From an uncultured Oscillospiraceae bacterium (GTDB lineage Bacteria > Bacillota > Clostridia > Oscillospirales > Oscillospiraceae), in the NCBI GenBank assembly GCA_934515035.1, contig CAKSXP010000052.1, positions 1 through 9,415 on the forward strand: a stretch of DNA of 9,415 nt, in the 5' to 3' direction. The notes beneath the pieces were generated by a model that had not been told where the DNA came from, did not search any database, and saw nothing but the letters and a program-made list of their open reading frames with translations. The position numbers and the translations under genes were made by a program. Below are positions 1 to 6,384 of this stretch, one piece after another; position 1 is the first letter of the stretch; the number at the start of each line of letters is the position of its first letter.

Positions 1-613
1 AGCCGAGACAGTTGAAAATTATGACCGAGATATAGGACAGACTGCCCATGTCGAAGCTGGGCAGAAGCGAGCGCAGCGTTATCTCGTTCGCCGTGCCGCC
101 GGTGAACGCACCGTAAATGCCGAGTCCGCCCATTATGAGCGCCAGCAGCACCTTGATAACGGCACAGCCGTTGAGTATCCATGCGCTGTCGCTGACGGGA
201 TAAAAGCTTATCCAGACGACGATCCAGATGAATGCAAGCTCGATCACGAGCGAAGAAAACCGCCCGAATTCAACGCCGGATATGATCGTCAGCAGGCCGG
301 GACACATGACTGCAAGCGAGGCCATCCACAGCGGGAAGTTGATCCAGTAATACCAGGCGACCCGCCCCGCCGTGCGCCCGGCGGGGTAAGCCGCGCGCAC
401 CCAATCATACATGCCTCCGTCGCCGTTGTAGGATGTTCCAAGCTCCGAAGAAATGAGGCCGTATGGCAGCAGAAAGGCGACTATCATAAACAGCCACCAG
501 AAATACTGCGAGTTTCCCAGGGCGGCGACGGGAGCCGCCGCCTCTGCCACGAAAACAACGCAGATAACGGTCAGGATGGCGCTTGCCAGCCTGAACTTTT
601 TGGGATTAGACAT
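1..613 (-). CDS. APC-superfamily amine/amino-acid transporter, probable agmatine:putrescine antiporter (partial)
   Basis: The first 204 residues are present; the C-terminal part lies beyond the left edge. The ATG at 613-611 has an AGAGGA-type ribosome binding site just upstream. The protein opens MSNPKKFRLASAIL and shows about six hydrophobic segments (near residues 8-30, 38-58, 90-112, 120-140, 146-172, and one starting near 190). The first helix and the following APVAALGNSQYFWW, LPYGLISSELG and GGMYDWV stretches are typical of APC amino-acid/polyamine permeases of the glutamate:GABA antiporter type. Such proteins have about 12 helices in the membrane and often exchange a substrate for its product. 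It lies 71 nt downstream of putrescine carbamoyltransferase on the same strand, and in enterococcal agu clusters that position is held by AguD, the agmatine:putrescine exchanger. The family is clear; the substrate is inferred from the neighbour only. Confidence 0.82.
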   Translation of the reverse strand, partial: MSNPKKFRLASAILTVICVVFVAEAAAPVAALGNSQYFWWLFMIVAFLLPYGLISSELGTSYNGDGGMYDWVRAAYPAGRTAGRVAWYYWINFPLWMASLAVMCPGLLTIISGVEFGRFSSLVIELAFIWIVVWISFYPVSDSAWILNGCAVIKVLLALIMGGLGIYGAFTGGTANEITLRSLLPSFDMGSLSYISVIIFNCLG

Positions 614-684
614 TCTTATTTCCTCTCCGTTTCATGAGGTTGGTTTGCCGTGCCGGGTTTTATCGTTTTTGCGGCAGGCGAAAA

Positions 685-1701
685 TCAAACGATGCCGCGT
701 TCGCACATGAAGGCTTCAAGCTCCTCGCGCGCCGCCGCCTGTGCAAGCTCAGAGCCGGGCTTCTGATACCGCGTGAGATATACCAGCAGTCCGCGCATCG
801 CCGTAAGGCGGTTTCCCGCCTGCTCCCAGCAGATGGAGGCTTCCGAATCCGCGACCTCGTCGGTAACGTCCTCACCGCGCGTCGCTGGCAGGCAGTGCAT
901 GAACTTGCAGCCGAGATTTCCGAGCTGCATCAGCTCGCGGTTGACCTGATAGTCGCCGAAGATGCGCACGCGCTCCTCCTTGGGCAGTTCGCTCTCATAA
1001 AGGCCGTACCAGACGTCGGTATATATAAAGTCCGCGCCGCGGACGGCTTCGCGTTCGTCGGTAACGAGCCAGCTTCCGCCGCTCTCGCGGCAGTTTTTCT
1101 CCAGTATGGCCTTGTGATATTCGTTGAGCTGATGGGTCTTGGGGCCGTACTGGACAAAGTTCATGCCGAGGTGAGTGGTTATAAAGCCGGTAGAGGCGCA
1201 GACCTGCGTGGCATCCCCGACAAAGACTATCTTGCAGTCCTCAAGGCGCTTTCCGCAGGGAAGGTTCTCGACGATGGTGCACATGTCGCCTATCTCCTGA
1301 GTCGGGTGGTTGTAATCGCTCATGCCGTTGAGAACGGGAACGGAGCAGGCACGGGCAAGCTCCTCGACGGTCTTGTGCTCTATGACACGGGCCATCACGA
1401 TATCGACAAGATAGCTCAGCACCTTGCCGGTGTCGCCGATGGTCTCATGTCCGCCGAGCTGTATCATGCCGGGGCCGAGATACTGGGCATGTCCGCCGAG
1501 CTGCTGCATCGCAGTCTCGAACGAAACGCGGGTGCGGGTGGAGGACTGCTGGAAGATCATTCCGAGAGTCTTGCCCTTCAGCAGCGGGGGCTGATATCCG
1601 GTTTTGATACATTTTTTGATCTGGAGCGACAGCTCAATGATATCCATGAGCTCGCGGCGGCTGTAATTCTGGGTGTCTATGAAATCCTTGACTTTACGCA
1701 T
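685..1701 (-). CDS. ptcA: putrescine carbamoyltransferase
   Basis: A 338-residue member of the aspartate/ornithine carbamoyltransferase family, complete in length. In the agmatine deiminase pathway it splits N-carbamoylputrescine with phosphate into putrescine and carbamoyl phosphate, which carbamate kinase uses to make ATP in the cytoplasm. Visible motifs are the carbamoyl-phosphate loop SSTRTR (residues 53-58), HPTQE (132-136) and [15 protein letters not shown] (269-283). The ornithine-binding DxxxSMG motif of true ornithine carbamoyltransferase is replaced by [11 protein letters not shown] (229-239), which with [12 protein letters not shown] and the overall match to the Enterococcus enzyme points to putrescine rather than ornithine. 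The ATG at 1701-1699 has AAAGGGA upstream. The next gene on this strand is an antiporter-like permease, as in agu operons. Arginine synthesis is the alternative and is less likely. No clear terminator separates this gene from the permease, so they are probably cotranscribed. Confidence 0.93.
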   Translation of the reverse strand: MRKVKDFIDTQNYSRRELMDIIELSLQIKKCIKTGYQPPLLKGKTLGMIFQQSSTRTRVSFETAMQQLGGHAQYLGPGMIQLGGHETIGDTGKVLSYLVDIVMARVIEHKTVEELARACSVPVLNGMSDYNHPTQEIGDMCTIVENLPCGKRLEDCKIVFVGDATQVCASTGFITTHLGMNFVQYGPKTHQLNEYHKAILEKNCRESGGSWLVTDEREAVRGADFIYTDVWYGLYESELPKEERVRIFGDYQVNRELMQLGNLGCKFMHCLPATRGEDVTDEVADSEASICWEQAGNRLTAMRGLLVYLTRYQKPGSELAQAAAREELEAFMCERGIV

Positions 1702-1828
1702 TGCTATTTCCCTTTCTTAAAATCCGAACTTATCGGCAAAATGATCGACGATAGTATGTGCAGACAGCGCCGGAATACATGCAGAAGGCAAAAATTGCTT
1801 TGCAGCATCAAAAACACCGCGGGAACAC

Positions 1829-1841
1829 TGTCAAATTGACA
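1829..1841. promoter_or_regulatory. 13-bp palindrome forming back-to-back TTGACA elements
   Basis: TGTCAAATTGACA is a perfect 6-1-6 inverted repeat. Its right arm is the -35 element of the enolase-superfamily gene. Its left arm, read on the minus strand, is a TTGACA pointing toward putrescine carbamoyltransferase, where only a poor -10 candidate (TTTGAT after 16 nt) follows. It could be a shared divergent promoter core, an operator over both -35 boxes, or coincidence, since a -35 hexamer makes such palindromes more likely. Confidence 0.4.
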
Positions 1842-1864
1842 TGAAACAGCGTCGGATGTATAAT
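1836..1864 (+). promoter_or_regulatory. perfect consensus sigma-A promoter for the enolase-superfamily gene
   Basis: TTGACA at 1836-1841 and TATAAT at 1859-1864 are separated by exactly 17 nt. Transcription should start near 1871, giving a 5' leader of only about 26 nt before the ATG at 1897. Both hexamers match consensus exactly, so the promoter should be strong unless repressed. Confidence 0.85.
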
Positions 1865-1896
1865 CAAAATAAAAAATTGACACCGGGAGAAATTAA

Positions 1897-3084
1897 ATGA
1901 AAATTACAAGCGTTGACGTCATAAGGCTGAAAACAGCGCAGAAGGCGGCGGACATGCGCCCCGTTATCGCGCGCGTCAATACGGATGAGGGCCTTTACGG
2001 TCTCGGAGAGGGCGGACTTGCCATCATGACGGGAGCCGGCGCGTCCTTCGAATACATAAAAGAATTTGCCCAAAAAATAATTGGCCTCGACCCCATGAAC
2101 ACGGAAGCCATCTGGGAAAAGCTGCACAAGGGCACATTCTGGGCAATAGGAAACGGCGCCGTCGTCATGAGCGCCGTCTCCGCTATCGACAGCGCGCTCT
2201 GGGACCTCAAGGCAAGGGCCTTCGGCGTTCCGCTCTATGTGCTTCTCGGCGGCAAGCAGCGCGAAAGCCTGCGCGCCTATGCAAGCCAGCTCCAGTTCGG
2301 CTGGAACGTCGATCATTTCAACTTCGGGACATATGAGCCGGAATTTTTCGCCGAGCAGGTGCTGAAAGCAAAGGAAGAGGGTTTCACCGCGGTCAAGGCA
2401 AATATCATCTGCTGCGACGCGGACGGACGGGAAATACCCTCGACAGAGGCCGTCGGTTTGCAGAGCCTTAAAACTCTGCATGCGTTTGAGGCCCGTCTTG
2501 CGGCGATGCGCGACGCCGCGGGAGACGAGGTTGACATAATACTCGAAAACCACTGCCGGACGGACGCCGTCAGCGCATTGCAGTTTGCAAAGATGGCAGA
2601 GCCATATAACATCATGTTCCTTGAGGAAGCCGCAAGCCCGATGCGCCCGGAGGCTTTCAAAAAGCTTGCCGAGAGCACCAGCATACCGCTTGCGACAGGC
2701 GAGCGCACATACACGCGCTGGGGCTTTCTGCCGCTTATACGGGACGGCGCGCTGGCTCTCATACAGCCGGACATCGGCATATGCGGCGGAATTTCGGAAG
2801 TCAAAAAGATCTGCGATATGGCCCAGACCTTCGACGTCGGCGCACAGATGCACGTCTGCTGCAGCCCGATCAGTCTTGCGGCCGCGCTCCAGGTCGAGGC
2901 GGCGATACCGAATTTCACGATACATGAGCACCACATGAGCAGCACGCTGCCCTGCGTTACGGAGATGTGCGTCTATGACTACCAGCCGGTGAACGGAGCC
3001 TTTTCGATTCCCGACAAGCCGGGCATCGGCCAGGAACTGAGCGAAAAGGCGCTGTCCGAGGCGGAGATTGCAACGATAAGATAA
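1897..3084 (+). CDS. enolase-superfamily (mandelate racemase subgroup) sugar-acid dehydratase-like protein
   Basis: A 395-residue protein with the normal two-part layout: an N-terminal capping domain (about 1-125, with DEGLYGLGE) and a TIM-barrel. Likely catalytic and metal positions are visible: K167-A-N169 on the second strand; E217-N-H219, E243 (FLEEA) and E269 (GERTYTR) as probable Mg ligands; and a D292 (QPDIG) plus H319 (MHVCC) acid/base pair, with E344 (IHEH) after it. The single Lys followed by Asn, with the D/H pair, is like D-galactonate dehydratase rather than mandelate racemase, which has K-x-K. The first metal ligand is Glu where galactonate dehydratase has Asp. The likely reaction is loss of water from an acid sugar to a 2-keto-3-deoxy acid; the substrate is unknown. 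The start has GGGAGA at 1885-1890. It is a single gene between its own promoter and a strong terminator. Confidence 0.85.
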   Translation: MKITSVDVIRLKTAQKAADMRPVIARVNTDEGLYGLGEGGLAIMTGAGASFEYIKEFAQKIIGLDPMNTEAIWEKLHKGTFWAIGNGAVVMSAVSAIDSALWDLKARAFGVPLYVLLGGKQRESLRAYASQLQFGWNVDHFNFGTYEPEFFAEQVLKAKEEGFTAVKANIICCDADGREIPSTEAVGLQSLKTLHAFEARLAAMRDAAGDEVDIILENHCRTDAVSALQFAKMAEPYNIMFLEEAASPMRPEAFKKLAESTSIPLATGERTYTRWGFLPLIRDGALALIQPDIGICGGISEVKKICDMAQTFDVGAQMHVCCSPISLAAALQVEAAIPNFTIHEHHMSSTLPCVTEMCVYDYQPVNGAFSIPDKPGIGQELSEKALSEAEIATIR

Positions 3085-3110
3085 AGCTCAGAAAATTGAA
3101 GTAAAAATTA

Positions 3111-3149
3111 AAAAAGGGTGCTGATACTTTCGTATCAGCACCCTTTTTT
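3111..3149. terminator. bidirectional intrinsic terminator
   Basis: A perfect 12-bp stem (GGGTGCTGATAC at 3116-3127 with its complement at 3132-3143) closes a 4-nt loop. It is followed by T6 on the plus strand and preceded by A6 on the same strand, which is T6 on the minus strand. It can end the enolase-superfamily gene from the left and the TetR gene from the right. Confidence 0.93.
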
Positions 3150-3190
3150 GTCTGTATTATTCCGCTTCTGCGGCGGACCCGCGCCCTTCT

Positions 3191-3769
3191 CTACCGCGGC
3201 TCAAGCGCGCGCAGCGCCGTCCGCACCGCGTTGTCGATGTCCTGGATGAGGTCAAACTCTCCGCCCACGCTGCACCAGAACAGAACAACGCCCCAAACCG
3301 ATGAATATATCAGCCGCATCTGGTTCAGCGGCGTCGCGGCAGTTGATATCTCGCCCGTCCGCTGTCCCTCTTCGATTATGCCGCGTATACGCTTCGCGGA
3401 AAGATTGTTCGTATATACCAGTCTGTTGGCGGGCGTCAGGATAACGCTCATCGTTTCAACGCCGATATCCCGCGTGATCTCTGCATAGCAATGCAGTATC
3501 TCCGCGATCTTTCCGAGCGCATCGCTGCTCTTTGGTTCGAACGCACGTATGCGCTCGTCCATGCTCAGGGAGAGTTCCTTATAAACGCCGCTTTTGGTGG
3601 AAAAGTAGTGATAAAACACACCTACCGTAACGCCAACACTGCCGCAGATATCCGCTATCGAAACGTTGTCATAGCCGCGTTCCGCAAAGAGGCGCAGCGC
3701 GGACTCCGTCAGCGCCGCCTTTGTCGCGGCCGCCTGTTCACTGCGTTTAAGCTTTTTAGTCTGTTCCAT
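3191..3769 (-). CDS. TetR/AcrR-family transcriptional regulator
   Basis: A 192-residue protein of normal TetR length. The N-terminal DNA-binding domain is clear: ALRLFAERGYDNVSIADIC (about 24-42), then the recognition segment VTVGVFYHYFSTKSGVYKEL (about 47-66). The remaining helical part would bind a ligand and form the dimer; its ligand cannot be read from sequence. The ATG at 3769-3767 has GGGAG about 5 nt upstream. It lies 66 nt downstream of the CoA-transferase on the same strand and has its own promoter. The most likely role is as local repressor of the CoA-transferase, whose start carries a palindrome, and perhaps of itself. It ends at the shared bidirectional terminator. The family is certain; the target is inferred. 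Confidence 0.93.
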   Translation of the reverse strand: MEQTKKLKRSEQAAATKAALTESALRLFAERGYDNVSIADICGSVGVTVGVFYHYFSTKSGVYKELSLSMDERIRAFEPKSSDALGKIAEILHCYAEITRDIGVETMSVILTPANRLVYTNNLSAKRIRGIIEEGQRTGEISTAATPLNQMRLIYSSVWGVVLFWCSVGGEFDLIQDIDNAVRTALRALEPR

Positions 3770-3789
3770 CCGATCTCCCGTTTCTGAAC

Positions 3790-3807
3790 TATAATAACCG
3801 AATTATA
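3790..3807. promoter_or_regulatory. inverted repeat over the tetR -10 element
   Basis: TATAAT at 3790-3795 and ATTATA at 3802-3807 form 6-bp arms with a 6-nt spacer. One arm is the -10 box of the regulator gene itself. It could be an autoregulatory operator, but the AT-rich arms are weak evidence and the repeat does not share the sequence of the palindrome at 5160-5181. Confidence 0.3.
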
Positions 3808-3830
3808 TCCAAGATACAGGGAAAAAGCAA
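3802..3830 (-). promoter_or_regulatory. promoter of the TetR-family gene
   Basis: On the minus strand, TTGCTT (3830-3825), a 17-nt spacer and TATAAT (3807-3802) lie just after the CoA-transferase stop codon. The regulator can therefore be transcribed independently of the upstream gene. Confidence 0.65.
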
Positions 3831-3835
3831 GCTGC

Positions 3836-5131
3836 TCAAACAATATAGTTAAGTGCGGCGGCCTCGCGGCGGAGCTGCTCACGGTCGTCCGGATGCGCGA
3901 TGGCTATCAGATTCATAACGCGGTCATGCAGAGAACGTCCCTTGAGATAGGCAACGCCATACTCCGTAACGACCGTATCGGCATACGGACGCGGTATCGT
4001 GACCTGTGCGCCGGGCGTCAGCATGGTCTTTATCTTGGCCTGCCCCTTCTTGGTCCGGGACTGCATGATGAGGATGCTGCGGCCGCCCTTTGAGTGCTGT
4101 GCGCCATAGGCAAAGTCAAATCCTCCGCCCGGGCCGGAGTACTGCCGGGTGCCGATGGACTCGGAGCACACCTGTCCGGTCAGGTCTATCTCCAGAATGC
4201 CGTTTATCGAATACATATTATCGTTCTGCATTATAACGCGCGGATCGGTAACGTAGCTCGCCGGGCGTATCACGCAGTTGGGATTGTCGTGCAGATGCTG
4301 ATACAGCTTCTGGGTCCCGCCGCCGAAGCAGAAGGTATGCTCATATCTGTTCAGGTTCTTGGCGCGGCCGGTAACAACGCCTCTCTCGACCATCTCCGCC
4401 ATGAGATTCGTGAACATCTCGCTGTGGATGCCGAGTTCCTTCTTGTCCATCATGTGAGTGGCGCAGGCGTTCGGCAGCGTGCCGATGCCGAGCTGGAAGG
4501 TCGCTCCGTCCGGCACGAGAGATGCAACATACTCGCCTATCCTGTCCTCGATCTCGGAGCATTGCAGATCCTGTATCTCGGGCGGCTGGTAATCGGCGGT
4601 ATATACCGCGTCAACATCCTTTATGTTTATCTCCTGTCCGCCCTTGACGCGGAGCAGCTGTTTGTTCTCCTCGATAATGATGCGGTCGCAGGACAGAGGG
4701 TTGATGTCCATTTCCCACATCAGGGAGAGATTGACCTGGAAATTACCGTTTTCATCCATCGGCGTTGCGGCCACGCAGTAGACATTGCGGGGATATGCGG
4801 CGTTGTAGTTGAACGGCTGGTCATAGAGGTCGCAGGCGACGAAGGTCACGTTGCCCAGTTCCTGCGGGCGCTCCCAGCCGCGGGCATAGAACGCGCTCTG
4901 GGTCAGGATATGCCCCTTCATACCCTCATTCTGCATGAAACCGTAATCCGACGAGCGTCCCTTCAGGACCGTGATGCCTTCTACACGGTCGGCGATAGTG
5001 TGCAGCTCGCGGCAGAAAAGCTGCGGCTCGTTGCAGTCCTTGCCGAGACAGATGCCGTCCCCGGAGCGTATCAGCTTCAGCGCGCCCTGTACGTCGGTCA
5101 GCTTGGACTCGTATATTTCGCGATAGTTCAT
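3836..5131 (-). CDS. acetyl-CoA hydrolase/transferase family CoA-transferase (4-hydroxybutyrate/butyrate CoA-transferase type)
   Basis: A 431-residue enzyme with the usual length for 4-hydroxybutyrate or butyryl-CoA:acetate CoA-transferases. It would move CoA between acetyl-CoA (or another acyl-CoA) and a short carboxylic acid in the cytoplasm, via a glutamyl-CoA thioester. Visible are LGIGTLPNA (214-222, oxyanion/CoA loop), GIHSEM with the probable catalytic Glu at 238, and ESIGTRQYSGPGGGFDFAYG (324-343), the family's glycine-rich substrate-side motif. That last motif reads GPGGGFDF where the characterised butyrate and 4-hydroxybutyrate enzymes usually have a GGQ-x-DF form, so the substrate may differ. 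I chose the ATG at 5131-5129 because GGAGGAAGG lies directly before it. An upstream ATG at 5173 would be only about 5 nt from the predicted transcription start and lacks a ribosome binding site. It is followed by the TetR gene. Confidence 0.9.
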   Translation of the reverse strand: MNYREIYESKLTDVQGALKLIRSGDGICLGKDCNEPQLFCRELHTIADRVEGITVLKGRSSDYGFMQNEGMKGHILTQSAFYARGWERPQELGNVTFVACDLYDQPFNYNAAYPRNVYCVAATPMDENGNFQVNLSLMWEMDINPLSCDRIIIEENKQLLRVKGGQEINIKDVDAVYTADYQPPEIQDLQCSEIEDRIGEYVASLVPDGATFQLGIGTLPNACATHMMDKKELGIHSEMFTNLMAEMVERGVVTGRAKNLNRYEHTFCFGGGTQKLYQHLHDNPNCVIRPASYVTDPRVIMQNDNMYSINGILEIDLTGQVCSESIGTRQYSGPGGGFDFAYGAQHSKGGRSILIMQSRTKKGQAKIKTMLTPGAQVTIPRPYADTVVTEYGVAYLKGRSLHDRVMNLIAIAHPDDREQLRREAAALNYIV

Positions 5132-5159
5132 TATCCTTCCTCCACATTGATCGAACAGA

Positions 5160-5181
5160 TTCAGTAAATACATTTACTAAA
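5160..5181. promoter_or_regulatory. candidate TetR operator at the CoA-transferase transcription start
   Basis: The core AGTAAATACATTTACT (5163-5178) has perfect 7-bp arms around a 2-nt centre. Two more matched pairs lie beyond one mismatch on each side, giving a 22-bp imperfect palindrome. It begins 3 nt downstream of the -10 box and covers the predicted +1. Size, symmetry and position are typical of TetR-family operators, and a TetR gene follows the controlled gene. Confidence 0.65.
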
Positions 5182-5184
5182 CGG

Positions 5185-5213
5185 ATAATACCATCACGGA
5201 AATGCAATGTCAA
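5185..5213 (-). promoter_or_regulatory. promoter of the CoA-transferase gene
   Basis: On the minus strand TTGACA (5213-5208), a 17-nt spacer and TATTAT (5190-5185) predict a start near 5178. A short GC-rich inverted repeat (CCGCAG...CTGCGG, 5214-5230) abuts the -35 box; its meaning is unknown. Confidence 0.8.
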
Positions 5214-5264
5214 CCGCAGAGCGCCTGCGGTGCCGGAAAAGCACAGCGTGCTCCCCTGCTACGC

Positions 5265-5298
5265 AAAAAACGGACGATCATAAGATCGTCCGTTTTTT
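5265..5298 (-). terminator. intrinsic terminator after metQ
   Basis: CGGACGATC (5271-5279) pairs with GATCGTCCG (5284-5292) around a 4-nt loop, flanked by A6 and T6. It lies 15 nt past the metQ stop codon on the minus strand and would also work on the plus strand. It isolates metQ from the CoA-transferase promoter. Confidence 0.93.
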
Positions 5299-5313
5299 GT
5301 GTTTTGATCGTGT

Positions 5314-6132
5314 TTAGAATATCGCAACGACGGCTCCGTCGTAGTTTTCCTCGATGTAGGTCTTGACAGCATCGCTCTGAAGAGCCTCAACAAGGGCCTT
5401 GATGGCGGCGTTATCCTCGTTGCCCTCCTTGACGACGACTATGTTGGCATAGGTCTGTGCCGCTTCGGAAGCTGCGTCCTCGGTAGCAACAGCGTCGTTG
5501 GCGACGGACAGTCCCGCCTCCATGGCGTAGTTGCCGTTGATGACAGCCATGTCAACATCGGAAAGGGTCCTCGGCAGCTGGGCAGCCTCCATCTCAACGA
5601 TGTCGAGGTTCTTCGGATTGTCAACGACGTCGAGCTTGGTGGCGTTAAGGCCAACGCCTTCCTTGAGGGTTATGAGTCCCTGAGCCTCGAGCAGGAGCAG
5701 CGCGCGGGCTTCGTTGGTACCGTCGTTGGGAACAGCGATCTGTGCGCCGTCTGCAAGCTCGTCAATGGTCTTGGTCTTTCCCGGATACAGGCCAAAGGGC
5801 TCGTAGTGGATGGCTGCAACGGAGACAAGGTGGGTCCCGTTCTCTTCGTTGAAGTTCTCGATGTAGGGCAGATGCGCAAAGTAGTTTGCATCGACCTCGC
5901 CGGATTCGGTCACCATGGCGGGCTGGACATAGTCGGTATACTCGATGATCTCAAGGGTGATGCCCTGTTCGGCAAGGATGTCCTTTGCGACCTTCAGGAT
6001 CTCGGCATGGGGCACGGGGCTTGCGGCAACGCGAATGGTGGTTCCCTCGAGGCTGTCCTTTTTGCTTCCGCAGGCGCAGAGCGCGAGGACAAGTACCAGC
6101 GCGAGGACAAGAGCAGCAATACGTTTCTTCAT
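5314..6132 (-). CDS. metQ: methionine ABC transporter substrate-binding lipoprotein MetQ
   Basis: A 272-residue NlpA/MetQ-family lipoprotein that captures methionine outside the membrane and hands it to MetI/MetN. The signal peptide has KKR, a hydrophobic stretch (5-18) and a lipobox LCAC with Cys21 as the lipidated residue; mature protein starts CGSKKD. Family motifs are ASPVPHAEIL (37-46), DANYFAHLPYIENFNEENG (81-99), HYEPFGLYPGKTK (109-121) and VPNDGTNEARALLLLE (134-149). The ATG at 6132-6130 has AAGGAG 9 nt upstream. The gene is not next to metNI: an oppositely directed dehydrogenase gene lies between, and metQ has its own promoter, a long leader with a Met-rich small ORF, and a terminator ahead of it. 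Specificity for methionine, as opposed to a related ligand, is inferred from the family and from metNI in the window. Confidence 0.93.
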   Translation of the reverse strand: MKKRIAALVLALVLVLALCACGSKKDSLEGTTIRVAASPVPHAEILKVAKDILAEQGITLEIIEYTDYVQPAMVTESGEVDANYFAHLPYIENFNEENGTHLVSVAAIHYEPFGLYPGKTKTIDELADGAQIAVPNDGTNEARALLLLEAQGLITLKEGVGLNATKLDVVDNPKNLDIVEMEAAQLPRTLSDVDMAVINGNYAMEAGLSVANDAVATEDAASEAAQTYANIVVVKEGNEDNAAIKALVEALQSDAVKTYIEENYDGAVVAIF

Positions 6133-6165
6133 TGTTTTTGTCTCCTTGCAATTAAAAATTTTTCT

Positions 6166-6205
6166 AAAAAAATAACCGGAAAGCTTTCTGCAAGCCTCCG
6201 GTCAT
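6166..6205 (-). terminator. intrinsic terminator inside the metQ leader
   Basis: On the minus strand ACCGGA (6202-6197) pairs with TCCGGT (6180-6175), continued inward by GCTT (6195-6192) with AAGC (6186-6183) across a wobble and one bulged T, with a 5-nt loop. Outer A-T pairs extend the base, and a run of seven T (6172-6166) follows. It ends 33 nt before the metQ start and after the leader promoter, so it must be bypassed for metQ expression. Confidence 0.8.
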
Positions 6206-6225
6206 AAACAGAAGTGACGCCGTTT

Positions 6226-6345
6226 TTATACGGCAGGTTTCTTCGCCTGGTCGGAGTACTTACCGGAAATGGGCATGACAAAGCACATGCGCATGCTGCA
6301 CATGTTTTCCATGGACATAATGACAAACCCAAACGAACCGGTCAT
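6226..6345 (-). CDS. methionine-rich 39-residue leader peptide
   Basis: A short ORF that starts MTGSFGFVIMSMENMC and ends KKPAV. GGAAGGAG lies 9 nt before its ATG, among the best ribosome binding sites in the window. Seven of 39 residues are Met (1, 10, 12, 15, 18, 20, 24), clustered between residues 10 and 24, with Cys at 16 and 21. There is no signal peptide, membrane span or known domain that I recognise. Its place, between the metQ promoter and a terminator ahead of the methionine-transporter gene, fits a leader peptide whose translation senses charged methionyl-tRNA, perhaps cysteinyl-tRNA too. A Met/Cys-rich metal-binding peptide is the alternative. An in-frame upstream ATG at 6438 precedes the promoter and is not the start. 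Confidence 0.6.
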   Translation of the reverse strand: MTGSFGFVIMSMENMCSMRMCFVMPISGKYSDQAKKPAV

Positions 6346-6384
6346 TTCAAGTATCTCCTTCCTTTGTTTCTCTGTGGTGATATT

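Larger units (their letters stand above)
6133..6378 (-). promoter_or_regulatory. metQ leader: candidate transcription attenuator
   Basis: The predicted transcript has about 245 nt before metQ. In order on the minus strand it holds: a ribosome binding site and the Met-rich ORF (6345-6226); a small hairpin GCCGT...ACGGC (6234-6219) with the ORF stop codon in its loop; a terminator (6205-6166); and the metQ ribosome binding site. Two short words are repeated: ATGACCGG at the ORF start (6345-6338) and in the terminator's 5' arm (6205-6198), and TTTCCGGT inside the ORF (6269-6262) and in the terminator's 3' arm (6182-6175). The two words are complementary over five to six bases plus wobble pairs. 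The segments 1-2-3-4 could therefore pair as 1:2 and 3:4 (terminated) or 2:3 (read-through). No SAM riboswitch or T-box consensus was recognised. The layout is visible; the mechanism is inferred. Confidence 0.55.

Noticed and set aside
634..1839. Plus-strand ORF of 401 codons opposite putrescine carbamoyltransferase
   Set aside because: The minus strand carries all conserved carbamoyltransferase motifs; the plus-strand product is a compositional shadow.
1864..2934. Minus-strand ORF of 356 codons opposite the enolase-superfamily gene
   Set aside because: It is antisense to a well-supported gene and would run across that gene's promoter and start region; no recognisable domain.
4094..5167. Long plus-strand ORF (357 codons) opposite the CoA-transferase
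   Set aside because: It is the antisense of a clearly conserved gene in GC-rich DNA; the product has no family motifs and the start lacks a convincing ribosome binding site.
5214..5230. CCGCAG/CTGCGG inverted repeat next to the CoA-transferase -35 box
   Set aside because: Six-bp GC arms are expected by chance in this composition, and it lacks a T-tract or a second copy; kept only as a note in the promoter entry.
6129..6332. Cys-rich overlapping ORF in another frame of the metQ leader
   Set aside because: It has no ribosome binding site, crosses the terminator and runs to the metQ start; its Cys residues arise from the repeated TGC/ATG pattern read out of frame.
6133..6378. SAM riboswitch or T-box in the metQ leader
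   Set aside because: I looked for the SAM-I opening motif and the T-box GGTGG-N-ACCGCG element on the minus strand and saw neither. A covariance-model search would be decisive and could overturn this.
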